Assembly: GCA_947044365.1 (NCBI GenBank)
Contig: OX345637.1
Span: forward strand, 7,887,701 to 7,951,700
Length of the DNA stretch: 64,000 nucleotides
Direction of reading: 5' to 3'
Source: Petrosia ficiformis
Lineage: Eukaryota; Porifera; Demospongiae; Haplosclerida; Petrosiidae
The notes below the pieces were generated by a model. It was not told where the DNA came from. It saw nothing but the letters and a program-made list of their open reading frames with translations, and made no database searches. The translations under genes and the position numbers were made by a program. Of the stretch, positions 24,055 through 34,500 are shown in pieces. Position 1 is the first letter of the stretch, and each line of letters opens with the position of its first letter.

Positions 24055-25436
24055 CATAGTAATGATGCACCGCGCAGGATGTAAATTTACTAGACATGCC
24101 TACACCCAGAAGCATTTCATAATCCGCCCACAACTGAACAATAATCCGCCTACATGTGTGATACAACTCACCCACAAACGTGCTATAATTTTTTTCAATC
24201 AAAAAATTATCAAACATTCATTTCTTGAAATCAATGTAATTTTACAATGAACACAAGTAGCAATTTTTTAGAAACATACATACACACAGTAACCAAACTC
24301 ATACCATCATTGAAGCTAAATCACAAACAATCAACAACCATGTAAATAAACAAAATCAATAAAACAACGAAAGATAGAGGAACTATCGCACAACAAAACA
24401 TCATCCGGGCATGCTTCATCAGGATGGTAAGTGGCTAACGACTTTTGTGGGCTCACAAATCGTTGAGTGGCAGGTAGGTTGCCATCGATTTCTTCTATTT
24501 TACACACTTTTTCAAACATGCCATCATTTGCATCAACTTTTATAGTGCTCTTTCATCTGTTGAGAGAAAAATTTCGTCGTTTGAGAACAGGGCTAGACAT
24601 TCGCAGCTGCCTGAAATCAAAGGAATAGTGAAACGTGAGTTTGTGGTTAGATGGTTTTCTTCAACGACGTCACTTCGTTTCTATGGGAACTGCTTAGTAA
24701 CTTTGACATTACCGACACAAATTACTTATAACATGGGCAGTATCTGATTTACAGTCACCTGCCCCTCGTGCACTATGTGTCCTCGGGATCGGTGACCTCT
24801 TAGGGGTGTTACAACCAGTGGCGTAGCCAGACCAAGAAATGAAGGGTGGCACGGCGTGCGAAGCACGCCGCGAAAAGTTTTCGGCTAATTAATTATTCGT
24901 GAGGGGCGTGGCCAATTACACCGAGACTGCCGTTCATTGATCAAGATTTACAAACACAAATCCTCGTCTACATCTGACTCACGCTCTGACAGTACTCTAA
25001 GATGGTTTAGATTAACTTTTCATCAATCACAAATAACTAACCTTTTCCTAGAGTGGACTGGTGCTAGAAAATTAGTAATAATTGACTGCCTCAGCCATTT
25101 TATCTCATGGTTAGCAGGAGGGCCCATAATCTTTTAAGGGTGGCCAGGCCCACCCTGGCCACCCCATAGCTACGCCTATGGTTACAACTATTACATAGCT
25201 CAAAATTATCGTGAGTATATAAAATTATATATATTTATTTATACACTCACTGCTGTTAATGGTCGTTGGTACCATTGATCTTCAAAGCTAGCGTTTCTTG
25301 ACGGAGAGTCATCGATTCGAAAGTGCCACACTCCATTCAAATCTTTCACAAGCCTGCTAGGTGAGTCTTTGGGAAAGAGGATGCCACTAGAAGTAGTAAT
25401 AACTGAAAGCACGACAAATATCCAGAGGTTACACAT
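12634..25436 (-). CDS. GUSB: Beta-glucuronidase A, catalytic residues intact, 12 exons
   Basis: Exons from the 5' end: 25251-25436, 23075-23257, 22378-22550, 21171-21415, 20175-20281, 18856-19002, 17643-17818, 16696-16845, 15687-15771, 14571-14780, 13793-13895, 12634-12776. They give 635 aa; human GUSB has 651. A signal peptide ([18 protein letters not shown]) precedes the sugar-binding, Ig-like and TIM-barrel glycoside hydrolase family 2 domains. Catalytic acid/base Glu is in [10 protein letters not shown] (codon 16734-16736), the nucleophile Glu is in VSEYGAG, and the Asn-x-Lys motif that recognises the glucuronate carboxyl is in GNRKG. The expected role is lysosomal removal of terminal glucuronate from glycosaminoglycans. 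Exon 4 uses an alternative donor (T|GTACGT), which keeps the frame where copy B uses GTTAGT. The gene is the mirror image of GUSB-B, with every intron at the matching position. Introns are full of MITEs and minisatellites. Confidence 0.93.
12945..13189 (+). repeat. MITE family A copy in GUSB-A intron 11
   Basis: Left end TCTGTTCACATTCACAATG, right end GAACGTGAATGACCTTTAG, with the family core AACTCAATAATGAAGCAATG. It is immediately followed by sequence of the TTAGTTAACTA repeat family (13190-13318). Confidence 0.8.
13332..13767. repeat. 30 bp minisatellite, about 14 copies
   Basis: The unit of exactly 30 bp is AACACTAATACATGTA, then YTATTGTAATACAC. Units differ at essentially one position (ATTATT or ACTATT), in the order T C T C C C C T C C T C C C from low to high coordinate. 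Because 30 is a multiple of three, three reading frames stay open through the array; these are not genes. It lies in GUSB-A intron 11, near exon 11. Confidence 0.95.
13925..14568. repeat. MITE family A copy split by a nested palindromic element
   Basis: The left part of a family A copy (TGCTCACATTCATGATG, about 13933) and the right part (GTATAGTTTAATGTCATATG to about 14555) are separated by roughly 400 bp. Within that, 14245-14390 is itself palindromic: GTGTATCAGCAATATC is mirrored by GATATTGCTGATACAC. This is a nested insertion in GUSB-A intron 10. Confidence 0.65.
14851..15101 (+). repeat. MITE family A copy in GUSB-A intron 9
   Basis: TAGTCTGTTTACATTCACG at the left, GAACATGAATGACCTTTA at the right, and the family core between. 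About 250 bp, noncoding. Confidence 0.8.
15205..15347 (+). repeat. 47 bp tandem repeat, 3 copies
   Basis: The unit begins ACATCAAGAGACTCGTAATG and ends AGCAGTGTGTAGTGTGTA. The three copies are identical or nearly so, which suggests recent expansion. It is in GUSB-A intron 9. Confidence 0.9.
16158..16312 (+). repeat. Repeat family F fragment
   Basis: Shares CCTAAAGTTCTACAA, GATAATCAAAA, TGATTACTGAATGC and CATAGGGATAC-like words with longer copies at about 40545-40830 and 49740-50175. It lies in GUSB-A intron 8; only the right part is preserved. Confidence 0.65.
16320..16452. repeat. TACATGTACA repeat cluster
   Basis: Alternating TACATGTACATGTACA runs and ATTTTACATGTCCTTGTACA units, repeated about three times. 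The same palindromic word recurs throughout the window. Confidence 0.8.
16455..16605 (-). repeat. tRNA-derived SINE in GUSB-A intron 8
   Basis: On the minus strand the element begins GCCGTGGTAGCTCAGTTGGT, a good polymerase III A box. It continues through an anticodon-like arm to GGGTTTGAATCCCACCTGC, a B box, and the start can pair with GCGGC as an acceptor stem. After the head come CATTGCCTCAGGTGTCTTTC and a CTTT tail. It is the more complete of two copies (other at 200-345). It is a SINE rather than a functional tRNA, because the head is fused to a conserved body and tail. Confidence 0.8.
16902..17122 (-). repeat. MITE family B copy in GUSB-A intron 7
   Basis: The family core (GGCCCAAAGAGCTTCTTATT, then AGTTAATTATGATTATATTG) lies between TTTGTGATAAACTCATATGG and AACTTATCAAAAAC. 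About 220 bp, noncoding. Confidence 0.8.
17897..18118 (-). repeat. MITE family B copy in GUSB-A intron 6
   Basis: Ends GTTTTTGATAAGCTTATATG and AACTTATCAAAAAC give terminal inverted repeats. The corresponding intron of GUSB-B (31175-31982) lacks this element, although it shares the neighbouring family A element. Confidence 0.85.
18166..18417 (+). repeat. MITE family A copy in GUSB-A intron 6, shared with GUSB-B
   Basis: CTAAAGTCTGTATTCATATTC and GGTGAATGTGAATGACT ends. The homologous copy sits in the same intron of GUSB-B (31598-31858, opposite orientation, as expected for the inverted duplication), and the flanking words (TACACACTAAAGTCTG) also match. The insertion therefore predates the duplication. 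Confidence 0.85.
18603..18850. repeat. (ATAC)n microsatellite with TACATGTA interruptions
   Basis: Long ACAT/TACA tetranucleotide array beside GUSB-A exon 6. Long open frames on both strands here encode only repeats such as Tyr-Ile-His-Thr and are not genes. Confidence 0.95.
19440..20110. repeat. Minisatellite of about 45 bp, roughly a dozen copies
   Basis: The unit is TTAGTTATAACTAACTAAAA, then GTCACAATACCTTACTAAAA, then GGGTT. Copies from about 19600 to 20070 are nearly identical; outer copies are diverged. Related single copies occur at 13190-13318, 30480-30545, 42800-42900 and 47095-47160, so a dispersed element has expanded locally. It lies in GUSB-A intron 5, next to exon 5 (20175). 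Confidence 0.9.
20430..20925. mobile_element. Terminal-inverted-repeat element with a coding remnant
   Basis: Left end ACCGTAGGATCACAAATTTA and right end TAAATTTGTGATCCTACGGT are exact reverse complements, bounding about 490 bp. The minus-strand interior reads [20 protein letters not shown], then [13 protein letters not shown], followed after about one lost codon by an acidic stretch ([20 protein letters not shown]). That looks like part of a once-functional protein, possibly captured by a DNA transposon. No transposase motif is visible. It is inserted in GUSB-A intron 4 and has no counterpart in GUSB-B. Confidence 0.75.
21525..21620 (-). repeat. tRNA-like SINE fragment in GUSB-A intron 3
   Basis: On the minus strand GGTGGCTCAGATGGTAAGAG resembles an A box and GGGTTGAATTCCGG a B box. 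Spacing is longer than in a normal tRNA (a TAATACTAAATATCACAAGG insertion), so a functional tRNA is unlikely. Confidence 0.5.
23790..24050. repeat. Stem-loop MITE family C, copy 3, with (TA)n
   Basis: The palindrome GGATGTGATATAGCCC...GGGCTATATCACATCC lies near 23847-23889. It is followed by the same outer words as copy 1 (GATGATGTCACCATCATACT) and a (TA)n tract. It lies in GUSB-A intron 1. Confidence 0.8.
24331..24546 (-). CDS. Open frame of unknown nature inside GUSB-A intron 1
   Basis: A frame reading [39 protein letters not shown] and [15 protein letters not shown] has a more protein-like composition than the intronic shadows around it. It ends HGC-stop at 24331. A TGA lies just upstream of TIKV, so it is either a start at Met 24519 (62 aa), an internal exon after an AG near 24560, or a gene remnant. 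No family is recognised and it has no counterpart in GUSB-B intron 1. Confidence 0.25.
   Translation of the reverse strand, partial: TIKVDANDGMFEKVCKIEEIDGNLPATQRFVSPQKSLATYHPDEACPDDVLLCDSSSIFRCFIDFVYLHGC
24809..25188. repeat. MITE family D in GUSB-A intron 1
   Basis: Left end CAACCAGTGGCGTAGCCA, right end TAGCTACGCCTATGGTTAC. These are imperfect inverted repeats of the 'GGCGTAGC' type, with GGTGGCCAGGCCCACCCTGG near the right end. No coding capacity. Confidence 0.65.
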
Positions 25437-25593
25437 CTTTCAACAAATTGCCAGCAACCAGCCAACCACCAAATAAATGTATCGGCGATCGGATGCATCC
25501 GGTCAGGCGGAGGGACATGTGATTCGCCATGCGCCAGCCTCGCCGCTCGCGTCACATCATCACGTGCACATGGGTAATTAAAATTCGCAAATT
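25437..25593. promoter_or_regulatory. Shared bidirectional promoter of GUSB-A and GUSB-B
   Basis: Only 157 bp separate the two divergent start codons. The segment is GC- and CpG-rich (CGCCAGCCTCGCCGCTCGCG) in an otherwise AT-rich region and holds one CACGTG (25561-25566) in ATCACGTGCAC, 28 bp before the GUSB-B start codon. CACGTG cores are typical of lysosomal-gene (CLEAR) elements bound by MITF/TFE factors and are also bound by USF. Which factor acts here is inference. Confidence 0.7.
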
Positions 25594-28500
25594 ATGGGTT
25601 TTAGTTGCTGGATGTTTTTGTTTTCAGTCATTGCTACTTCCAATGGCATCCTCTTCCCCAAAGACTCACCTAGCAGGCTTGTGAAAGATTTGAATGGAGT
25701 GTGGCACTTTCGAGTTGATGACTCAACATCAAGAAATGCTAGCTTTGAAGAGAAATGGTACTCGAAACCTTTAGCAGCGGTAAGTATATTATACATATAG
25801 TAGTAATTTATTCTGACATATACATACCCCCCTACCCCCACCCCCACCACACCTCTAGCCCTAGCCTCTATATATCGCGATACGCGATATGTTCGATGGA
25901 GGTGTGGCTAGACGGAAGAGAAAGAAGGGCCGGCCTGGTGAATGGGCTTGAACTCTTTTGGATCTGCGCCGAATATTGGCGCAGCTAATTAACCACCGTA
26001 ACAATTCTCAATACATAATGGATGCTATCGATACTGCTGCTATGAGACTAGGATTTAAAACCAGAGCAAAGGAAAGCAATACGTAATTTTATGGATGGAA
26101 AAGATGTAATGGTTGTTTTGCCAACTGGTTTTGGTAAATCACTTTGCTATGTTCTTTTGAGTATGAGCAGACTACACGCAACAGGTAGTAGATGTTGGTA
26201 CTTCAAATTCTCTCTACCAGAACACAGCGATTTCTTCTGTCAGTGATACAATTCCCACATACATAACACAGTGGATTATTAGACATTTTTTATACAAAGT
26301 TTTATAACGTATCCATGGTGACTGTAATTCGGTACCCACTTTGCGGCCATGCAATTGCAACGCCCATTGCATACCAGGACTACAGGCCCATTTGCTAGAC
26401 CCTTCCCTCCTTTCCTTCTCTCTTTCTATCTCCTGCTGTTTGTCGAATGATCAAGAAGGGTCTGGGAATGAGACTACCACACCCCTATTTACTCACATGT
26501 ATGTACACTGTGTTTGCTTAAAGACTAGACAGTAACAATTGTTGTTAAATTTTGTTTTATTATAAAATGTGTAGCTGTATCACTCCTGAGGGCTCAGTTG
26601 ATTGATAGGCATGGCATGTAATTATGAATGCACTACAATTTAGTAGAACAGGAAGAATGATTTTTGGTTATCAAAAAGCAATCATAGGAACACTATTTTC
26701 TTTTTGAATTTCTAGACATATGTAACCATTCATTGAAGTGGCATTCAAGCAAGCAAGATCAGAGAGCATTTGTAGACCTCACTAGGGAGGGTCTCACTCA
26801 GGGTTCCTTCAATTATTTCCTTAACTAGTTACCTTTTCTGTTAATAAAACAATATTGTTGTATATCTTTTTACATATATATTAATAATTTCATAATAGTC
26901 TGGACAAGTCATCAAGATGCCAGTACCTGCTAGTTTTAATGACATCACTTCAAATTCATCAATAAGAGATTTTGTTGGATGGGCGTGGTATGAAAGAAAT
27001 TTTTGGGTCCCATCCACCTGGTTAGATGGAAAGACTCGTGTTGTGTTGAGATTTGAAAGTGCACATTATCACACAATAGTGGTGAGTGATTGAGTGATGA
27101 TTAATTATAATAATGGTTGCTATGGCAATCATACATTTTGGCCAAAAGAATCCAGGGGTGAATGTTTTGTCAACAGTCTGTGATGTTACTAAAATGGTTG
27201 TGTTATATTGGCATGCATGTATACAGGGGTATGAAATAGTGACAGACCTCTCAACTTAAAGATGCTACAAATAGTGAGATCAACATCAATTTGTAGTGAG
27301 ATTGCATTGCTGGTAGTGACATTTATTTGAGTAGGGGTTCTCCACAAACTTTTATGCATTTGCACAATATACTATGCATGCATTGCTTTATTTTTACTTC
27401 ATATAATACACAAAACAAGAAAACTAAGTTATGCTTTGCATTGTTCATTGTGTGTCTTTGTAGCAGTTTTAGCTTTTTCAACGAATAGTTTTGATGGCTC
27501 CCAAACGTTGGCAACAGGATTTTTAGTATGTGTTTTTACTACAAACAAAAATGACAATGTACCATCAGAGCTTCTACTTGGTTACATTTACCTACAGTGT
27601 GACTGTCTGTGTCATACTCTAACTCACTGACACTGCTGCAGCTGTCTGAATTATTCTTGCCTTGCAGTTTTTTGAAGACAAAGTAATTTTTTTCCTTTGT
27701 TAAATTAGAAATTAATAGACGACAATCGTGAGATTTCAGTGCTCTGTCGTGTGATCATGAGAATAGGCTCCAAATCGTGTGTCACACGATCAAATCGTGT
27801 GACTTGAGACGTCTGTAGTGAGCCAACTGCTATATAGACATTTTGACATATTTTCATCACTCTATTCATGTACATGTACATGTACTTGTACTATACAGCA
27901 AGTAAGTATACATGTACTTCGACTTAAACAAGAAAATAACTTATGCTGTACTTTTTTTGGGCATACTTTTCTGTTTTCCTCAAGTTCTGCCGCCATTTTA
28001 CTTTCAAGCCACACCTCTTAGCCCCTCCCCCACAATTTCATGCTGGATCCACCCCTGTGTCAGTTGATTTTTTAGCAATGTGGCTGTCATATACAGACAC
28101 ATGCTTGTGAATATCACCATGCGTAGATAATAAAGTTTACTTTATCATCTATGATATCATTATTTGAAGTGGTACTGGTTGCCTGGATACAACACCTACA
28201 CACATATGCATAAATATTGGTTTACTGAAACAGCAAAATAAATGTTTTCGTGCCATAAAATAAATGCTTATTTGGTTTTGGTTCAGTTTCCAAGTAAAAA
28301 GTTTGCCTCAACACTGTCATGTGCCTGGGAAAGTAATATTCCCTCCCTCTCTCTCAGTAGTCCTGTATGCCTATAAATAGAGATTAATTTATATAGTGGG
28401 TGAATGGAGAACAAGTAATGGAACATATCGGTGGTCATCTACCATTTGAAGCAGATATTGCTAAATACCTCAAGAATGGAGTTCCAAACAGAGTCACTGC

Positions 28501-31500
28501 TGCAGTTAATAACACAATGACTCCTCATACTATACCACCTGGAGAAATCATCTATCATGGACCACCTGAGTAAGTAAATTGAATGGTTACTGCACATCAG
28601 GTGCTGCCTATGACTAGAGAAGGAATTAGTATTAAAGTATTTTTCACTGTATAACTGGAGAAGGATATGCACTCGTGAATTTTAATGGCTGTAGTGTATT
28701 TGTTGTTGAAAATATATTTAGATTATGGAAATTAACTGGACAAACTAGTTTATACTTTTCTTTATATTTTAGTTACCCTTCAGGTTATATTGAGCAGAAA
28801 ATTAATTTTGATTTCTACAACTATGCTGGTATTAATCGTGATGTGAAACTGTATACTACTCCAGAAACATACATTGATGATATTGCTGTGAAAACAATCC
28901 TACAAGATGATGGATATGCTAAAGTATATTACGATGTGTTAGTTAAACCAAGTACATCGAAGGATGTTACCTGTAAAATCAGTCTATTGGGAACATCTGC
29001 TTCTCGACAACGTTAGTTTTAGTTATTAGTTGAAGCAAAGAACAATTCAATGTGTGTTTCGTGGACGGTGGACCTTTAACTTCATGCATTACCCATTGGT
29101 CTGGATGCTAGCCTTTGCTTGCGTATTTTGCTCTGTACTCGGTACCACTACTAGTGGCAATACATGTGATATGTTTTGAAGCATGGGCCAAATGGGCTCA
29201 ACAATGGTTAGTGTGTGTGCCATTGGGAATACATCCAATTAACAAAGAGTTAATGCTGTTAGTGACATTATAAGCATAATTAAATGCACCATATGGCCCA
29301 AAGAGAGAACTGTGCAGTGCCGAATAAGAAGCTCTTTGGACCAATGGTGCGTCATATGAGCTTATCAAAAACACTAATACATGTACAATTCACTTTAGTG
29401 TAGTTAATTAATTTCCTCCATTGATAATAATTAATTGTTAGTACTGTTGTACATGCCATTGTGCTGCATGTAGGTTAATAATGGATTCCTCAGTATAGAA
29501 ATAATTTGTACCGGTTTACTATTCAGGATAGGGTTGGGCGATATTGAAAATTAAATTTTGCAATTGTTGTCTAAAGGTGACTTGTGATTATTACAATATT
29601 GCATCTACTCATTTATACTGTCTATGATAACAAAAATATATAGACTCATTTTTTAAAAGATGACACTTTCGATCCTTGTTCTGTGAGCATGTGGCTTAAG
29701 ATTAAGTGTTATTGTATTTTTCAACTCCATATATTATAACTATTATTTAATTGTAGTACAACAATATTCTGCCATTGCAATAATATTTGCAGACCAAAAT
29801 CATGTGATACGATTATTGCAATACAATAATATTGCAATGTAATGTGATATATTGGATTATTGCCCAACTGTAATTCAGACTCATAGGAAGCCTAGCTAAC
29901 ATTCAGACACCAAATGAAGTACCTTTTAAAATCACTAGATGTATATTTCACTTTGTTTTTCGTATACATGTAGATGATGTAACTGATGGTGAAGTGTCGG
30001 GAGTACTTTATGTTCTTAAACCAACTTTGTGGTGGCCATGGACAATGAGTGACACACCTGGGTATCTCTATCCATTAGAGGTAAAACAACAATAATTAGA
30101 GAAACAAGATTATAGAAAAAAAAGCATCCCTATGATTGCTTTGTTTGACTTTCTCATCTGAACACCAGTAAACTATTATTTTTCCAGACTTCTTACAGGT
30201 TCTTATAATGTACTATTAAATTAAATTTGTATCCGTGGATGAGAAGAGGATCTTAGCACATTTGAGACTTTACCACTTTGACCACTCACCCTAAAACCTC
30301 TATATGGTATCATTCGCCTCATAGGTATTCTCCATTGATAGAAATTAAATAGCAGCACCATTAATTGCTTATCTATTTGTGGCTATACAACAAGAAGAGT
30401 ATTTGATATGTTAAGACCCATCTTCTCATTCACAGTTAATATTTTCAGCTATATTGTACATGTATGTATGTACATTAGTGTTGTTTTTGTTAATATATCT
30501 AAAATCCCTTTTAACAAGTCATTTTAGTTAACTAAACTATAACTAAATTACAAGTCTGGTAATATTACTATATAAATGTCATTCATCTTCACTATGACCT
30601 CAGAGAAATATTAGTTTGCATTTTGAAAAAACTAACAATCTTTTACGTGTATTATTTTCATACAATTATCCTTCCCATTCTTTTTTGTGTATATCCAATT
30701 TCAATCTATTGCTTTATTATTATAGTTACAGTATTAACCTTATGACATACATGTATTACATATAAAGTCATCACATTCTAATTTTGAGGTGACTCGTGAA
30801 TGTGAACAGACTTAAGATTTTATTGTTGATGTTAGTTTAGATAAACGTTTATACTCAGAGGTGTGGAAACTTGCTAAACACATTGACCTTTGACCTATAT
30901 GTATCCTTGTCCATATACTTTGTGTACAGCCCAGTTTCATCTCCTGGACATTCATTAGATTTATTGGACAATGTCCTGGATTTACTATTGTACGCTTTAT
31001 TCTATCTATTTATGCATGTATATATAGGTTAATTGTACTGACAAGGAAAGTGGAATTACTGATTTTTATCGACTAGCTATTGGAATAAGAGAAGTGAAAG
31101 TCACTGATACTCAATTCCTGATCAATGGAAAACCTTTCTATCTTAATGGAGTTGACAAACATGAAGATTGGGATGTGAGTAGTAACTACATGTATATACA
31201 TGTATATATATATACATGTATGTATGTATGTATGATGTCAGCAGAAAACACTGAACCACTAACTTTTGTCTCTTTGAAGCTTTGTTTCTTGAGCTTTGTC
31301 TATTGTCCTAACAAGTGTTTATACAGCTATTTGTGAAGTTTTGTCCAGAAATTCGCTAGTTCTCAAGAGATCTAATGGCCATGCTATCCCCATAATTTGC
31401 ATATTCATGCATGTACTACTGACTTCTTATAAGAAGTCAGTATACATGAATATGCAAATTATAGTGTTGATACGAATGGTGTGTTTCCTGGCTGTTGCAA

Positions 31501-34500
31501 TGTTACTTAGGCAAAGTTGTTCTAAAGCCATGCTGTTTAGCAGTAGCTAGCGAGGGTTCTGTACTTTAGTGCATTCATTCATTAAAATTAGTACCCAGTC
31601 ATTCACATTCACCATGACCTCAGAAAATAATGTTCATAACTTTAGTTTGGAATGATCAACAGTCCCTTTACCTGCAACATTTTCATATAACTATCCTCCC
31701 CTTTTATGTGTATGTCAACTTTAATCCATTGCTTCATTATTGAGTTAATGTATTAACCTTATGATTATATACAATGCAATAGTACATATATAAATAGTAC
31801 ATATAAAGTCATCACATCATAATTGTGAGGTCATCGTGAATATGAATACAGACTTTAGTGTGTATTTATTGTACATGTGTATAGTACAGTGTACACAACT
31901 ACACATGTACATTATAGTGATATATTATTATGTGTAGCCATGAAATATTTATGTAATTGTGTATTTATATTCCTATTTATAGATTATTGGAAAAGGAATT
32001 GACATTGCTCTCGTCACGAAGGATATACATCTTCTCAAATGGTTAGGAGTTGCTGCTTTCAGGACCAGCCATTATCCATATGCAGAAGAAATTCTACAGC
32101 TGTGTGATCAAGAAGGAATTGCTGTAATTCTAGAGAGTCCAGCAGTGGGATTGAATACGTAAGTTTAATCCAGAAGTTCAAAAGAAGCTGTCACCCTTGT
32201 TTATTCTGACCCATCATTACAAGCAAGTATATAAAAAAGTAAACTACATCCTTCAGATATAAAAAAGAAGGAAAGGTCACCTTGACCTTTTAAAATACAT
32301 GTACATTATGATAAAATTGTTATCTGCCAGTTATGTGTTTATCATTGGTGTAAATCACATTCTTACTCTAATAGGTGTGGTCAGTTATAAGAACAAATGC
32401 TCTCTTCCACTACTGTCATGTATTAAAAGGCATGGTTTTTGAATGTGATGAATATTTACACCTCAGGAACGTTTTTTTTTTTTTAAATATCATCAGCCAG
32501 GGCCCAGAAGCCACCAGAGGCAGCCTCAGAGAGCCTACATTTTTAAATGATAAATATTCATCTTTGCAAAATCTTAATTACGTTATCCCCCCACCACACC
32601 TGTTAAAATTCCAGTTAAAAACCCTTCACATGTATACAACATTCTTTTTTCCCTGTTCAAGATCCCTTTATTTAAATCCTCATTTTTGTATTTGATAGGA
32701 AAGTTTCCCACTACAGGAATGAAAGGACAAAATTACATTGTATCTTCATTGTTAATTTCTTTATTGTTTTTTTTAGACCTGAAAATTTTGATATGGTGGT
32801 TTTACTGCATCATCTTCAAGTGATGGAGGAAATTATTGCTAGAGATAAGAACAAGCCCTCTATTGTGATGTGGTCTGTGGCCAATGCACCTGATGTTTAT
32901 CGTGATGCAGCTGTACCATATTTCAAGTAAGAATCCTGACCCCACGATTATTAAGACTAGAATATTCGTTTTATCCTTGAACTTTTAAATGGCGGCAGAG
33001 AAGTTTCTTTCTTTGTGTTACTTACTTTGTGTTACTTACATGTGCCAAATCCAATCCCTACTGATAGAGGATGGTTTCTATAATAACTCTGATTTCTATT
33101 CTTGTTGTCTTTAACAGAACAGTGGTTAATCTCACTCGTACGTTAGATCCAACTCGTCCGGTCTCGTTTGCACATGGTCAAGGTGGAGATTATAAAGAAG
33201 ATAATGTAGTAAGCAGATGTAATATTTTTATTATATAGTATTGAATATCTCATTTCTAAGTGCACTCCGCCACCAGTATTCTCACCAGAGAAAGAATAAT
33301 GGGAATTTTGCACAGAGATTGCAATTTCTTTACCTAATTAAGCTTCAACTGGATAAACAGATTCACTCTTTCTTAATATATACATGCACATTGTAGTTCT
33401 TTCCAGTCAGAGCTACAACAAATGTTCTTTAGAAATTTCAATGTATCATACATGTATCATACATGTATGATAAATGTATCAATATAATTATATTAAATAA
33501 CAAATATATTGGTTAGTACAGTTACAAGGATTTAACAATTAGTTGGTTGTTCAGGATAGACACATCTAATGACATAGCTACTTGGTTCTATTTACATGTA
33601 TATTTGATTAGTTGAAGCACTATAAGTTTAGGGTGCTGTTTACTCATACATGTATTTCATGCCAACAATTTAATAAAGTTTACTACTAAAGTATATGTAA
33701 TTGTATCTGGGGGTTTGGAAACTTGTAAAAACATAAGTCAGTTCATTCTAGTGTACCTTAGTGCAGATTATGTCATAGTAACATCTTACTCATAGCCACA
33801 ACATCTTCTATGACAAATGACAAACTAAATTGAAATTCATATGTTATTCCTTGCAACTGTACTAACCAACAAAACAGTTATTTAACAATTTAATTTTTGC
33901 GGTGTATACATGTATTATGATAAGACATGTAGAATGACAGATATTGCGCACTTCCCTCTTGGTGTACCAATTATAAGATGGTCTACTGAGTACAGACTAG
34001 CAGTAATAAGTTGCTTTGTTTGATTTCGGAAACTTAGCAATGATTATTCAATGATCACCGCAAAGCAATTATAGGTATACTGTTTTCTCTTTTTTGTATA
34101 TACATCAGAGGTTTTGATAGGCACACCATTGGCCCAAAGAGCTTCTTGTTTGGCGCTGCACGGTTCTCACTTTGAGCCAGATGGAGTTCATTATGATTAT
34201 GTTATCACTAACAGCATTAACTGTTTGTTAATTGGCTCATGGTGTCTTCTCAATGGCACACACACTAACCATTGTTGAGCCAATTTGGCCCATGCTTCAA
34301 AAGGTATCAAAAATTGTGATATACTTGTATCTTTCCAGAGTAAATTTATGGATGTCATCATGATTAACCAATACTTTGGTTGGTATCATGATACTGGTCA
34401 CTTGGAGGTGATTGATGCACAGATGAGAACTAGACTTGATAACTGGCACAGCACATTTAAAAAACCTATCATCATTTCGGAATATGGAGCTGGTTCATTG

